From Pseudomonas alkylphenolica (GTDB lineage Bacteria > Pseudomonadota > Gammaproteobacteria > Pseudomonadales > Pseudomonadaceae): a stretch of DNA of 64,000 nt. Every line of letters starts with the position of its first letter. Positions within the stretch are counted from its first letter, which is position 1. Position numbers and translations under genes: made by a program. Shown in pieces: positions 40,368-49,200 of the stretch. A model generated the notes under the pieces. It made no database searches. It was not told the origin of the DNA and saw only the letters and a program-made list of their open reading frames with translations. The DNA is taken from positions 1 through 64,000 of the forward strand of contig NZ_QJRG01000046.1 of NCBI RefSeq assembly GCF_004025535.1, given 5' to 3'.

Positions 40368-40907
40368 ATGAGCCTTTCCCTTCGCGACCAATTGCTCAAG
40401 GCCGGTCTGGTCAACCAGAAACAGGTCAAGCAGGTCAGTAAAGAACAGAAGAAGCAAAAGCGCCTGGAACACAAAGGTCAGGTGGAAGTTGACGATTCGC
40501 AGCAGCGCCTGGCGCGTGAAGCCATGGCCGAAAAGGCCAAGCGCGATCAGGAGCTCAATCGTCAGCAGCAGGAGAAGGCCGAGCAAAAGGCCCGTGCCGC
40601 CCAGGTCAAGCAGTTGATCGAAGTGTCGCGCCTGCCCAAGCTGACCACCGAGGACTACTACAACTTCGTCGACGACAAGAAGGTCAAGCGCCTGTCAGTC
40701 AACGCCCTGATGCGCAGCAAGCTCAGCAGCGGCTCGCTGGCCATCGTCGCCCATGGTGGTGGTTACGAAGTGATCCCGCGTGAAGCGGCGCTGAAGATCC
40801 AGGAGCGTGATCCCAAGCGTATCGTGCTGCTCAATACCCAGGTGGAAGAGCCGGATGCCGATGATCCGTACGCCGCGTATGTGATCCCTGACGATCTGAT
40901 GTGGTAA
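40368..40907 (+). CDS. DUF2058 nucleoprotein/polynucleotide-associated-like protein
   Basis: 179 residues. Strongly charged Lys/Gln/Glu-rich N-terminal half (about 10-90, NQKQVKQVSKEQKKQKRLEHKGQ...RQQQEKAEQKARAAQVKQLI), probably coiled coil. The C-terminal domain LTTEDYYNFVDDKKVKRLSVNALMRSKLSSGSLAIVAHGGGYEVIP is the DUF2058/YaiL signature. Role unproven. Follows mazG by 25 bases and shares its strand. Confidence 0.88.
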   Translation: MSLSLRDQLLKAGLVNQKQVKQVSKEQKKQKRLEHKGQVEVDDSQQRLAREAMAEKAKRDQELNRQQQEKAEQKARAAQVKQLIEVSRLPKLTTEDYYNFVDDKKVKRLSVNALMRSKLSSGSLAIVAHGGGYEVIPREAALKIQERDPKRIVLLNTQVEEPDADDPYAAYVIPDDLMW

Positions 40908-40914
40908 TCACGAC

Positions 40915-40942
40915 AAACCCCGCCACGGCGGGGTTTGTTTTT
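40915..40942 (+). terminator. Terminator after DUF2058
   Basis: AAACCCCGCC-AC-GGCGGGGTTT (40915-40936) followed by GTTTTTT. A strong intrinsic terminator ending the mazG-DUF2058 transcript. Confidence 0.92.
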
Positions 40943-40953
40943 TCTGCAGTGGG

Positions 40954-41136
40954 CTATTGCTGTTGCTGTCTGGTTTCGAGGAATTCCAATTCGATGCGGT
41001 AGCTGTGGGCTTCATGCTCGTTGTGGAACATGCCCACCAGTTCGTCCTGCTGGTGCACATCCCAGATGCGCAAACCAGCGGCAAGGCTTTCGTAAGACAT
41101 TTTGTTTTCGTCGCGCTCAGTTACTTTGACAGTCAT
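40954..41136 (-). CDS. Small conserved acidic protein
   Basis: 60 residues from the ATG at 41136 (MTVKVTERDENKMSYESLAAGLRIWDVHQQDELVGMFHNEHEAHSY...). GGAG lies 7 bases before it, and a TTG two codons upstream lacks this. Good start, Glu/His-rich and folded-looking composition argue for a real gene. No family recognised. The stretch 41137-41260 beyond it shows no other gene. Confidence 0.65.
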   Translation of the reverse strand: MTVKVTERDENKMSYESLAAGLRIWDVHQQDELVGMFHNEHEAHSYRIELEFLETRQQQQ

Positions 41137-41260
41137 CTGCAAACTCCACTTTCAGTTAACTGCGGCACCGTGTCGCAGGTCTCTTTTATAGGGTTTGATA
41201 GCTGGCTAAGTAAATGTTCGCGCCATGAAACATCTTTCATGCTGGCTTGAAATCGGCGCC

Positions 41261-41295
41261 TACAAAAAAAGAAACCCCGCACAAGGCGGGGTTTC
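41261..41295 (-). terminator. Terminator of the purMN-DUF3108 operon
   Basis: On the minus strand GAAACCCCGC-CTTGT-GCGGGGTTTC (41271-41295), followed by seven T (41264-41270). It lies 28 bases after the DUF3108 stop. Confidence 0.93.
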
Positions 41296-41322
41296 GGGTG
41301 TAACCAGCAGTCAGTCAGTCAA

Positions 41323-42033
41323 TTACTTGCCGGACACTGCCTTGCCATCAACCGTACCGTCCTGGAGTACGATCACATACTCCTTGCCGTCGGTTTCGAC
41401 CTGGCGCAGTTGCACCAGCAGGTAGTCCCAGTCTTTGGCGAACCACAGTTCGGTGATGCGCTTGCTCTGGCTCGGGTCGCGTACGCGCTCGACCTTGATG
41501 GCATCGACCTGGCCGGTCTTGGTGGTAACTTTTTCGGTACCCAGGACGCGGAAGTCATAGGTATCGATTTCGTCGCCATCAACCACCTGGTAGCTCACGC
41601 TCTTTTTGCCGGCGGCCACATCGTGTTGCAGAGCCAGCTGGTAGGTGGACTTGTCCAGCACGCCACGGTTGAGCGGCAGCTTGATCGCGTCACCGCGGTC
41701 GGTACCGGTGATCTGCTTGCTGCTCCAGTCGAAATCCAGGTCAACCTTCTTGGCCTTGCCCAACCCGCCACGTTCGAAGTGGTAGGTTTGCGGCAGCAGC
41801 GTGTCCTTGTCCAGGCGCAGGGTACTTTGCTCGGTCAGGCTGGCAATCATCATCGATGCCTTGAAGTTCAGGCTCCAGGTACCGTTGGCGTTCTTTTCCA
41901 GGCTGCGCTCGGCGGTGCCGCTCATGGGCAGCTGCTTCCAGTCGGCGGTGTAGCTGGCCGAGAAAGGCTTGAGATCCGCTGCCTGAAGCGGCAGTGCGAG
42001 CACGGCAAGTGCAAAGAGCAGGGCGCGACGCAT
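41323..42033 (-). CDS. DUF3108 periplasmic protein
   Basis: 236 residues with a clear Sec signal peptide (MRRALLFALAVLALPLQAADLKPF). The mature protein is beta-rich (FSASYTADWKQLPMSGTAERSLEKNANGTWSLNFKASMMIASLTEQSTLRLD...) as in DUF3108 proteins. Function unknown. Starts 8 bases after purN on the same strand, so probably in one operon with purM and purN. Confidence 0.85.
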   Translation of the reverse strand: MRRALLFALAVLALPLQAADLKPFSASYTADWKQLPMSGTAERSLEKNANGTWSLNFKASMMIASLTEQSTLRLDKDTLLPQTYHFERGGLGKAKKVDLDFDWSSKQITGTDRGDAIKLPLNRGVLDKSTYQLALQHDVAAGKKSVSYQVVDGDEIDTYDFRVLGTEKVTTKTGQVDAIKVERVRDPSQSKRITELWFAKDWDYLLVQLRQVETDGKEYVIVLQDGTVDGKAVSGK

Positions 42034-42041
42034 AATTTCTC

Positions 42042-42695
42042 CTAGGGTCGAATCAAGTGGCCGCTGGCCGCCAGAGGCTGGCCATCCAGTACAGCACCGT
42101 GCTCACCGAGGCGCAAACGGCCTTCGGCGAACCAGCGCACCGCCAGCGGGTAAATCTGGTGTTCCTGGCTGTGAACCCGTTGCGCCAGACGTTCTGGCGT
42201 GTCATCCAACTCTACCGGTATTACTGCCTGTACGACCAGCGGCCCGCCGTCGAGTTCCTCGGTGACGAAGTGCACGCTGCAACCGTGCTCCGTGTCACCC
42301 GCCTCGAGTGCGCGCTGATGGGTGTGCAGACCCTTGTATTTGGGCAGCAGCGAAGGATGGATGTTCAACAGGCGGCCTTGATAGTGACGCACGAACCCTG
42401 CGCTGAGGATGCGCATGAAACCGGCCAGCACTACCAGGTGTGGCTGGAAGCCGTCGATCAGCTCGACCAGTGCGGCATCGAAGGCCTCGCGGCCCTCGAA
42501 GGCTTTGTGGTCGAGTACTGCCGTGTCGATACCGGCATCACGGGCGCGCTGCAGGCCATAGGCGTCGGCGCGGTTGGAGATGACCGCGCGGATCCGCACC
42601 GGGCTGTCGCCGGTGCGGAAACTGTCGATCAAGGCTTGCAGGTTGCTGCCGGTGCCAGACAGCAGCACCACGACATCACACGACGTGCTCGGCAT
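42042..42695 (-). CDS. purN: Phosphoribosylglycinamide formyltransferase PurN
   Basis: 217 residues from the ATG at 42695 ([24 protein letters not shown]), overlapping the purM stop (TGATG). It formylates GAR with 10-formyl-THF in step 3 of purine synthesis. Visible are the phosphate loop LLSGTGSNLQAL, the catalytic Asn and His in RLLNIHPSLLPKYKGLHTHQRA, and the Asp in LDGGPLVVQ. Coupled to purM. Confidence 0.96.
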   Translation of the reverse strand: MPSTSCDVVVLLSGTGSNLQALIDSFRTGDSPVRIRAVISNRADAYGLQRARDAGIDTAVLDHKAFEGREAFDAALVELIDGFQPHLVVLAGFMRILSAGFVRHYQGRLLNIHPSLLPKYKGLHTHQRALEAGDTEHGCSVHFVTEELDGGPLVVQAVIPVELDDTPERLAQRVHSQEHQIYPLAVRWFAEGRLRLGEHGAVLDGQPLAASGHLIRP

Positions 42696-43753
42696 CAGTG
42701 CGCCTTGACGTTCTTCAGCTCGACCTGGGCAGCGCCTTCGGCGGCAACGCCGATCTGGCCGATGACCCATGGCTGTTCGCCCGAAGCGCGCAGGTTGTTC
42801 AGGGCGGTTTCGACCTGGTCCTGGGCCACGCAGATGACCATGCCGACGCCGCAGTTCAGTACGCGGTGCATTTCGTGCTCGTCGACGTTGCCTTGCTGTT
42901 GCAGCCAGTCGAACACGGCAGGACGGTTCCAGCTGGCAACGTCAACCACGGCCTGGGCGCCTTTTGGCAGGACGCGCGGGATGTTGTCGAGCAGGCCGCC
43001 ACCGGTGATGTGGGCCATGGCCTTGACGGCGCCGGTGTCCTTGATCAGCTTGAGCAGCGGCTTGACGTAGATACGGGTCGGCGCCATCAGCAGTTCGGTC
43101 AGCGGAGTGCCGTCGAGCTGGGTGTTCTCGATATCGGCACCGGACACTTCGATGATCTTGCGGATCAGCGAGTAGCCGTTGGAGTGCGGGCCGGAAGACG
43201 GCAGGGCAATCAGCGCGTCGCCGGTGGCAACCTTGGAACCGTCGATGATTTCGGCTTTTTCCACCACGCCAACGCAGAAGCCGGCCAGGTCGTAGTCTTC
43301 GCCTTCGTACATGCCAGGCATTTCAGCGGTTTCACCGCCAACCAGGGAGCAGCCAGCCAGTTCGCAGCCAGCGCCGATGCCGGTGACCACGGTAGCGGCC
43401 ACATCAACGTTGAGCTTGCCGGTGGCGTAGTAGTCGAGGAAGAACAACGGCTCGGCGCCGCACACGACCAGGTCGTTAACGCACATGGCGACCAGGTCCT
43501 GGCCGATGCTGTCGTGCTTGTTCAGGTTCAGCGCCAGACGCAGCTTGGTGCCGACGCCGTCGGTACCGGAGACCAGAACCGGCTGTTTGTAGCCGGCCGG
43601 GATTTCGCAGAGGGCGCCAAAACCGCCCAGGCCGCCCATGACTTCCGGGCGCGCCGTGCGCTTGGCGACGCCTTTGATGCGTTCGACCAATGCTTCACCG
43701 GCGTCGATGTCTACACCGGCGTCCTTGTAGCTCAGGGAGGGTTGCTTGCTCAT
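42695..43753 (-). CDS. purM: Phosphoribosylformylglycinamidine cyclo-ligase PurM
   Basis: 352 residues from the ATG at 43753 ([27 protein letters not shown]), the usual start. It makes AIR from FGAM with ATP (step 5 of purine synthesis). Motifs: [65 protein letters not shown] and [18 protein letters not shown]. First gene of purM-purN-DUF3108. Confidence 0.97.
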   Translation of the reverse strand: MSKQPSLSYKDAGVDIDAGEALVERIKGVAKRTARPEVMGGLGGFGALCEIPAGYKQPVLVSGTDGVGTKLRLALNLNKHDSIGQDLVAMCVNDLVVCGAEPLFFLDYYATGKLNVDVAATVVTGIGAGCELAGCSLVGGETAEMPGMYEGEDYDLAGFCVGVVEKAEIIDGSKVATGDALIALPSSGPHSNGYSLIRKIIEVSGADIENTQLDGTPLTELLMAPTRIYVKPLLKLIKDTGAVKAMAHITGGGLLDNIPRVLPKGAQAVVDVASWNRPAVFDWLQQQGNVDEHEMHRVLNCGVGMVICVAQDQVETALNNLRASGEQPWVIGQIGVAAEGAAQVELKNVKAH

Positions 43754-44096
43754 GATCCAGGCCTTTAGGGGGAGGGATTCGGGGGAATCGACCGTGACCT
43801 GCCAGGCAATGCGGGGGGAATTCCAGCTGCCTGACCGTCGCCGGTCTGCGAAGGCGCGCGATTTTATCAGGGTTGCCCCTAAGCGGCCATCCTCAGGCCG
43901 ACGGGCAGGGCCCAGATCCGTTAAAAAATATGCTTTAACGGCGTCTTGCTGGTTGCCTTGGCGCAGGCTGTATAAGGTATAGCAAAGGCGACAAGACAAA
44001 ATTGACGGCACTGACCGAATGTTTTGCAGGGTGCTGCGGTCTTACCGGCACTTGCTCATGAGCATTGCTTCTTTATTACCAGGACAGGAATCCTCC
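43754..44096. other. Divergent intergenic region purM / DUF2066
   Basis: 343 bases without a gene. An AT-rich stretch (about 43918-43985, with TGTATAAGGTATAG at 43968-43981) should hold promoters for both sides. I could not fix a convincing -35/-10 pair or a known regulator site. Confidence 0.4.
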
Positions 44097-45146
44097 ATGC
44101 GATTGCGTAATTACCTGGCCGCTGGCTGTCTTGCCATGCTGGCGCTGTCGGCGCAGGCCGAAACCGTCTCGGGTCTCTATCAGGTGCGTGAAGCGGTCGA
44201 CGGCCAGGGCGCCGAGGCCCGTGCCCAGGCCACCGGCAAAGCCCTGGATACCCTGGTGCTGCGCCTGACCGGTGACCCCAAGGCGGCGCAGAGCCCGGCC
44301 CTGGCGGCGCTGCGCAAAGATCCGCAACAGATCATCAGTCAATTCGGCTTCGAGGCAGGCCCGCCTGAGACCGTGCTGGTGGATTTTGATCCCGGCAGTA
44401 CCGAACGCACCCTGCGCCAGGCTGGGCTGGCGCTGTGGGGCAACAATCGCCCGTCGATCCTTGGCTGGTGGTTGAATGACAGCGCCGAGGGTTCGAGCCT
44501 GGTGGGCGATGGCCAGAGCAGCGCCGAGCCGCTGCGCCGTGCGGCGCAACACCGTGGCTTGCCGCTGCGCTTGCCGCTTGCCGACCTGGATGAGCAGCTG
44601 GTGGCCACGGCGAAAAACCTCGAAGGCACCGACCCGGCGCCGTTGCGCGGTGCGTCCGAGCGCTATGGCGCTGATGCCTTGCTGGCGGTGCATGCCAGCG
44701 AAGCGGACGGCAAATGGCAGGGTATCTGGCACTTGTGGATGGGCGAGCTGCGCGAACAGGGCAAGGCCGAAGGTGCTGATCAGGCCGCGTTGGCCGATGC
44801 AGTGATGCTCGCGGTCAGCAGTCGCCTGGCGCCTAAATTTGTCGCACGTCCCGGCGCCAGCAGCGAGATGCAGTTGCAGGTCCAGGGCATGAACCTGGCA
44901 CGTTATGCCGAACTGGGTCGGGTGCTTGAGCCTTATGGTGCACGCCTGAAACAGGTGGATGGCGGTACCCTGACCTACCAGGTGACCGGCAACAGCGACC
45001 AGTTGCGTGCCCAACTGGGCCTGGCCAAGCTGCAGGAGCTGCCCGCTGAACCTGCTGCGCCTGCGCCCGCCGTTGATCCCGCCGTGCCAGGGGCAACCCA
45101 GGCGGCCGCCCCGAAACCTTTCAACGGGCTGCGTTTTCGTTGGTAA
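44097..45146 (+). CDS. DUF2066 exported protein
   Basis: 349 residues from the ATG at 44097 (MRLRNYLAAGCLAMLALSAQAETVSG), with a Sec signal peptide cut after AQA. The start of the mature part (VSGLYQVREAVDGQGAEARAQATGKALDTLVLRLTGDPKAAQSPAL) is the DUF2066 signature. Pro/Ala-rich linker near the C-terminus. Function unknown. It lies between purM and the AI-2E permease, a stable Pseudomonas arrangement. Confidence 0.85.
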   Translation: MRLRNYLAAGCLAMLALSAQAETVSGLYQVREAVDGQGAEARAQATGKALDTLVLRLTGDPKAAQSPALAALRKDPQQIISQFGFEAGPPETVLVDFDPGSTERTLRQAGLALWGNNRPSILGWWLNDSAEGSSLVGDGQSSAEPLRRAAQHRGLPLRLPLADLDEQLVATAKNLEGTDPAPLRGASERYGADALLAVHASEADGKWQGIWHLWMGELREQGKAEGADQAALADAVMLAVSSRLAPKFVARPGASSEMQLQVQGMNLARYAELGRVLEPYGARLKQVDGGTLTYQVTGNSDQLRAQLGLAKLQELPAEPAAPAPAVDPAVPGATQAAAPKPFNGLRFRW

Positions 45147-45171
45147 TCCCTGAGCTGGCCTGGAGTTGTAC

Positions 45172-46245
45172 ATGACCGATATGCGTCGTTGGGTGTGGGG
45201 CGCGGTGGCACTGCTGTGCGCCGCGCTGCTGTACGCGCTGCACCCGATCCTTTCACCGTTTCTGGTTGGCATCCTGCTGGCCTACCTGGCCGACCCGCTG
45301 GTCGATCGGCTGGAGCGTGCCGGGTTGTCTCGCACCTGGGGGGTAGTGGTGGTGTTTGCCCTGTTTACCCTGGTGCTGACGCTGTTGCTGCTGGTGCTGG
45401 TGCCCATGCTTGCCAAGCAACTGATGCGCCTCTATGAGCTGGCGCCGCAGATGCTCGATTGGCTGCAGCATGAGGCCTTGCCCTGGGTGCAGGCGCGTTT
45501 GGGCCTGGCCGAAGGGTTCTGGAAGTTCGACAAGATCAAGGCGGGCATCAGCGCCCACATGGGCCAGACCACCGATATCGTTGGCGTGATCCTGTCGCAG
45601 GCCACGGCTTCCGGCCTGGCCCTGCTGGGCTGGTTGGCCAATCTGGTGCTGATTCCGGTGGTGAGCTTCTATCTGCTGCGTGACTGGGACCTGATGATGG
45701 CCAAGATCCGTGGCCTGTTGCCGCGTCAGCGCGAGGAGCGGGTGGTGGCGCTGGCCGGTGAATGCCATGAGGTGCTCGGTGCCTTCGTGCGCGGGCAATT
45801 GCTGGTGATGCTGGCGCTGGGCGTGATCTATGCCTCGGGCCTGATGCTGGTGGGCCTTGAGCTCGGCTTGCTGATCGGCCTGTTGGCGGGCCTGGCGGCG
45901 ATCGTGCCGTACATGGGCTTCATCATTGGTATTGGCGCAGCAATGATTGCCGGGCTGTTCCAGTTTGGCGGCGATCCGTATCCGCTGTTGGGTATCGCGG
46001 CGGTGTTCATGGTTGGCCAGGCTCTGGAGGGCATGGTGCTCACACCGTTGCTGGTGGGGGATCGCATCGGTCTGCACCCGGTGGCGGTGATTTTCGCGAT
46101 TCTTGCCGGTGGTGAACTGTTCGGGTTTACCGGCGTGTTGCTGGCGCTGCCTGTGGCAGCGGTGATCATGGTGTTGCTGCGCCATGTCCATGACCTCTAT
46201 AAAGAGTCGGACATGTATGCCGGAGAGATCGACCCCGATCTCTAG
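45172..46245 (+). CDS. AI-2E / PerM family permease
   Basis: 357 residues from the ATG at 45172 (MTDMRRWVWGAVALLCAALL); GGAG lies 6 bases upstream. Eight membrane segments are expected. The family signature region VIPVVSFYLLRDWDLMMAKIRGLLPR and the C-terminal MVGQALEGMVLTPLLVGDRIGLHPVAVIFAILAGGELFGFTGVLLALPVAAV are clear. Members have been tied to AI-2 or Na+/H+ export; substrate here unknown. Ends 10 bases before a strong terminator. Confidence 0.88.
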   Translation: MTDMRRWVWGAVALLCAALLYALHPILSPFLVGILLAYLADPLVDRLERAGLSRTWGVVVVFALFTLVLTLLLLVLVPMLAKQLMRLYELAPQMLDWLQHEALPWVQARLGLAEGFWKFDKIKAGISAHMGQTTDIVGVILSQATASGLALLGWLANLVLIPVVSFYLLRDWDLMMAKIRGLLPRQREERVVALAGECHEVLGAFVRGQLLVMLALGVIYASGLMLVGLELGLLIGLLAGLAAIVPYMGFIIGIGAAMIAGLFQFGGDPYPLLGIAAVFMVGQALEGMVLTPLLVGDRIGLHPVAVIFAILAGGELFGFTGVLLALPVAAVIMVLLRHVHDLYKESDMYAGEIDPDL

Positions 46246-46255
46246 GTTAATGGCC

Positions 46256-46302
46256 AAAGGCTTGCATCGTTTCCGACACCCCGATGCAAGCCTTTGATTT
46301 TA
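46256..46302 (+). terminator. Terminator of the DUF2066-permease operon
   Basis: AAAGGCTTGCATCG (46256-46269), 12-base loop, CGATGCAAGCCTTT (46282-46295), followed by GATTTTACTT. A 14-bp perfect stem. Confidence 0.88.
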
Positions 46303-46402
46303 CTTGTGGTCCGCGCCGATTGTGCGACCGGCGCCACGGGTATAAACTTTGCAGACTTTTCACTAAAGGCCCCTTGCGGTTCTTCGGAACTGCCCAGCCA
46401 GC

Positions 46403-47107
46403 ATGAAACCGATCCAGTTGCCCTTGGGTGTGCGTCTGCGTGACGACGCCACCTTCATCAACTACTACCCGGGTGCCAACGCCGCCGCTTTGGGCTACGT
46501 CGAGCGACTCTGCGAAGCCGACGCCGGCTGGACCGAAAGCCTGATTTACCTGTGGGGCAAGCAGGGCGTCGGCCGGACCCACCTGCTGCAGGCCGCGTGC
46601 CTGCGTTTCGAGCAATTGGGCGAGCCTGCCGTTTACCTGCCGCTGGCGCAGTTGCTCGACCGCGGCGTCGAGTTGCTGGACAACCTGGAACAGTACGAAC
46701 TGGTCTGCCTCGATGACTTGCATGTGATTGCCGGCAAGCCCGAGTGGGAAGAGGCGATGTTCCATCTGTTCAACCGCCTGCGCGACAGCGGCCGTCGCTT
46801 GCTCCTGGCCGCCTCCAGTTCACCCCGCGAGCTGCCGATCAAACTGGCTGACCTCAAGTCGCGCCTGACCCTGGCGCTGATTTTCCAGATGCGCGCTCTG
46901 TCCGACGAAGACAAGCTGCGCGCCCTGCAATTGCGCGCCTCGCGCCGTGGCTTGCACCTGACTGACGAGGTCGGGCACTTCATCCTCACTCGCGGCACGC
47001 GCAGCATGAGCGCACTGTTCGATTTGCTCGAGCGTCTCGATCAGGCTTCGTTGCAGGCTCAACGCAAGCTCACCATCCCGTTTTTGAAAGAAACGTTGGG
47101 CTGGTAA
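46403..47107 (+). CDS. hda: DnaA regulatory inactivator Hda
   Basis: 234 residues. An AAA+ protein related to DnaA domain III without the DNA-binding domain. Walker A is the Hda form GKQGVGRTHLLQA, with Arg in place of Lys as in E. coli Hda. Walker B is LVCLDDLHVIAG. The Arg finger region SRLTLALIFQMRALSDEDKLRALQLRA follows. With the sliding clamp it stimulates ATP hydrolysis by DnaA and blocks re-initiation. The N-terminal MKPIQLPLGVRL is the clamp-binding motif (QLPLGV). Confidence 0.95.
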   Translation: MKPIQLPLGVRLRDDATFINYYPGANAAALGYVERLCEADAGWTESLIYLWGKQGVGRTHLLQAACLRFEQLGEPAVYLPLAQLLDRGVELLDNLEQYELVCLDDLHVIAGKPEWEEAMFHLFNRLRDSGRRLLLAASSSPRELPIKLADLKSRLTLALIFQMRALSDEDKLRALQLRASRRGLHLTDEVGHFILTRGTRSMSALFDLLERLDQASLQAQRKLTIPFLKETLGW

Positions 47108-47222
47108 CGCAGGTACTAGAGCCTCGGCACATAAAAGTCACATTTTTTTCGATTGAATTTGCAAATCGAACCGATAGAAGGCATAGTTTCCCACTCAATA
47201 AATTCCAGACACGGTCGTGCCC

Positions 47223-47855
47223 ATGCTAAAGCGCTTCGCACCCCTCGTGCCCCTCGCACTGGTTACCCTGCTTTTTGGCTGCGCGGCTCATAGCCCTGTA
47301 TCGCAACAGCAGGACCCACATTCGGTTGCCTCCCAGGCATCGGCATCGTCCTCCACCCATCTGGTGTTTGAGGAAGAAATGGCCACCGAAGACGACCTGC
47401 AGGCCTTTGCCAGCAGCAAGCCTTACCAACTCCCAGCCCTGGCTGACAACATTCTCGAACGTGGCATGTCGCTGATCGGTACCCGTTACCGTTTTGGTGG
47501 TACCTCCGAGAAGTCCGGCTTTGACTGCAGCGGTTTCATCGGTTACCTGTTCCGTGAAGAGGCGGGCATGAACCTGCCGCGCTCGACCCGCGAAATGATC
47601 AACGTGGATGCCCCGCTGGTTGCACGAAACAACCTCAAACCGGGCGACCTGCTGTTCTTCAGCACCAACGGTCGCGGTCGTGTCAGTCACGCCGGTATCT
47701 ACCTGGGCGACGATCAGTTCATTCACTCCAGCAGCCGCCGCAGCGGTGGCGTGCGCATCGACAAGCTCGGTGATCGCTACTGGAGCAAGACCTTTATCGA
47801 AGCCAAACGCGCATTGGCCATGGCACCGACCGCGACCACCATTTCGCGTAACTGA
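47223..47855 (+). CDS. NlpC/P60 peptidoglycan hydrolase lipoprotein (first of two)
   Basis: 210 residues from the ATG at 47223 (MLKRFAPLVPLALVTLLFGCAAHS). A GTG two codons earlier is also possible; neither has a strong ribosome site. Lipobox LLFGC. The catalytic triad is visible: Cys in KSGFDCSGFIGYLF, His in VSHAGIYLGDDQFIHSS. These enzymes cleave peptide bonds in the cell wall, usually D-Glu-mDap. It is paired with a similar gene 134 bases downstream. Confidence 0.9.
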   Translation: MLKRFAPLVPLALVTLLFGCAAHSPVSQQQDPHSVASQASASSSTHLVFEEEMATEDDLQAFASSKPYQLPALADNILERGMSLIGTRYRFGGTSEKSGFDCSGFIGYLFREEAGMNLPRSTREMINVDAPLVARNNLKPGDLLFFSTNGRGRVSHAGIYLGDDQFIHSSSRRSGGVRIDKLGDRYWSKTFIEAKRALAMAPTATTISRN

Positions 47856-47873
47856 TCTTGCCCTTTGCGGTAC

Positions 47874-47906
47874 CACGGCGACGTAGCTGAAAAGCTCGTC
47901 GCCGTG
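47874..47906 (+). terminator. Hairpin between the NlpC/P60 genes
   Basis: CACGGCGACG...CGTCGCCGTG, a 10-bp stem with a loop that can add AGC/GCT pairs. The following CGTGTTTAC has only a short T run, so termination is probable but not certain. Confidence 0.55.
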
Positions 47907-47989
47907 CGTGTTTACAGAAAGCGTCTAATCTAAATTCTCAACTATTTCCGGCCCAACCGCCGGACGGCCTCAGACAGGATGTTCTGACC

Positions 47990-48523
47990 ATGGCGATGAA
48001 GGCGCGCTTCGCTCTATTTTCCCTGCTGGCACTGCTCGGTGCCTGCTCAAGTCATGCCCCGACACCACCGAAGGTGGTCGAGCCGGTGGTCATGGCGCCT
48101 CAGGTGTATTTCAATCCCGTTGCTGAAGATGTGCTGTTTCGCGCCCTGGGCCTGGTGGGTACGCCTTATCGCTGGGGCGGCAACACGCCGGACTCGGGCT
48201 TTGATTGCAGCGGCTTGATCGGCTATGTCTATCGCGACTCGGCAGGTATTTCGCTGCCGCGTACCACCCGTGAAATGATCACGCTGCGTACCCCGAGCAT
48301 CGACCGCAACGCCCTGCAATCGGGTGATCTGGTGTTCTTCGCGACCAATGGCGGTTCGCAGGTCAGCCATGCAGGCATCTACGTGGGCGAGGGGCGCTTT
48401 GTGCATGCGCCGTCTGCAGGTGGAACCGTGCGTCTGGACTACCTGTCCAACAGCTACTGGAACAAAACCTACCTGAACGCCAAGCGCGTGCTGGCGCCGA
48501 CGCACCTGGCGCGTAACCCCTGA
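47990..48523 (+). CDS. NlpC/P60 peptidoglycan hydrolase lipoprotein (second of two)
   Basis: 177 residues. Signal peptide with lipobox LLGAC (MAMKARFALFSLLALLGACSSHAP). Catalytic Cys in DSGFDCSGLIGYVYRDSAGI, His in VSHAGIYVGEGRFVHAP. The core domain closely resembles the preceding gene (shared FDCSG, LPR-TREMI, VSHAGIY, YW-KT), so the two look like an old tandem duplication. The first copy carries an extra insert of about 35 residues near its N-terminus. Confidence 0.9.
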   Translation: MAMKARFALFSLLALLGACSSHAPTPPKVVEPVVMAPQVYFNPVAEDVLFRALGLVGTPYRWGGNTPDSGFDCSGLIGYVYRDSAGISLPRTTREMITLRTPSIDRNALQSGDLVFFATNGGSQVSHAGIYVGEGRFVHAPSAGGTVRLDYLSNSYWNKTYLNAKRVLAPTHLARNP

Positions 48524-48539
48524 CCTTGCGAGGTAGGCG

Positions 48540-49187
48540 ATGACGGCACAAACGCTCTACCTCGACGATGCGCTCTACCACTACCTGCAGGCGGTGTCTC
48601 TACGTGAGTCACCGTTGCTGGCCCGTTTGCGCGCCGAAACCCAGGCATTGCCCGAGGCGCGCTGGCAGGTAGCGCCGGAGCAGGGGCAGCTATTGGCCCT
48701 GTTGGTGCGCCTGATCGGTGCGCAACGGGTGATCGAAGTCGGCACGTTCACCGGTTACAGCGCACTGTGCATGGCGCAAGCCATGGAGCGCGGGCAGGTG
48801 CTGTGTTGTGACCTGGAAGGAAGCTATAACGCCGTTGCCTGGCGCTACTGGCGCGAGGCCGGGGTGGCAGAGCGCATCGAACTGCGCCTGGCGCCGGCCT
48901 TGCAGACCTTGGCGACGTTGCCGTCAGCGCGCTACGACCTGATCTTCATTGACGCTGACAAGGCCAACTATCCACAGTACCTGGAAGAATCGCTGCGCTT
49001 GTTGCGCACGGGCGGGCTGCTGCTGTTCGACAATACCCTGTGGAGCGGGCGGGTGTTGCAAGTGCAGCCTGACAGTGACGACACGCGAGCGATCCAGGCG
49101 CTGAACCTGAAGCTCAAGGACGACCCGCGGGTGGATCTGTCGATGTTGCCCATTGGCGATGGTTTGACGCTTTGTCGCAAGCTGTAG
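48540..49187 (+). CDS. SAM-dependent O-methyltransferase, class I small-molecule type
   Basis: 215 residues of the caffeoyl-CoA O-methyltransferase-like family (YrrM/Omt). SAM-binding VIEVGTFTGYSALCMAQAM (about 66-84), metal site DLIFIDADKANYPQYLEES, and GLLLFDNTLWSGRVL. The natural substrate of bacterial members is rarely known. Follows the NlpC genes by 16 bases. Confidence 0.9.
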   Translation: MTAQTLYLDDALYHYLQAVSLRESPLLARLRAETQALPEARWQVAPEQGQLLALLVRLIGAQRVIEVGTFTGYSALCMAQAMERGQVLCCDLEGSYNAVAWRYWREAGVAERIELRLAPALQTLATLPSARYDLIFIDADKANYPQYLEESLRLLRTGGLLLFDNTLWSGRVLQVQPDSDDTRAIQALNLKLKDDPRVDLSMLPIGDGLTLCRKL

Positions 49188-49200
49188 GGATGTACCGGGG

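Noticed and set aside
37436..40474. 1012-codon open frame on the minus strand opposite relA and mazG
   Set aside because: Shadow of RelA, MazG and DUF2058, all with clear motifs and start sites on the + strand.
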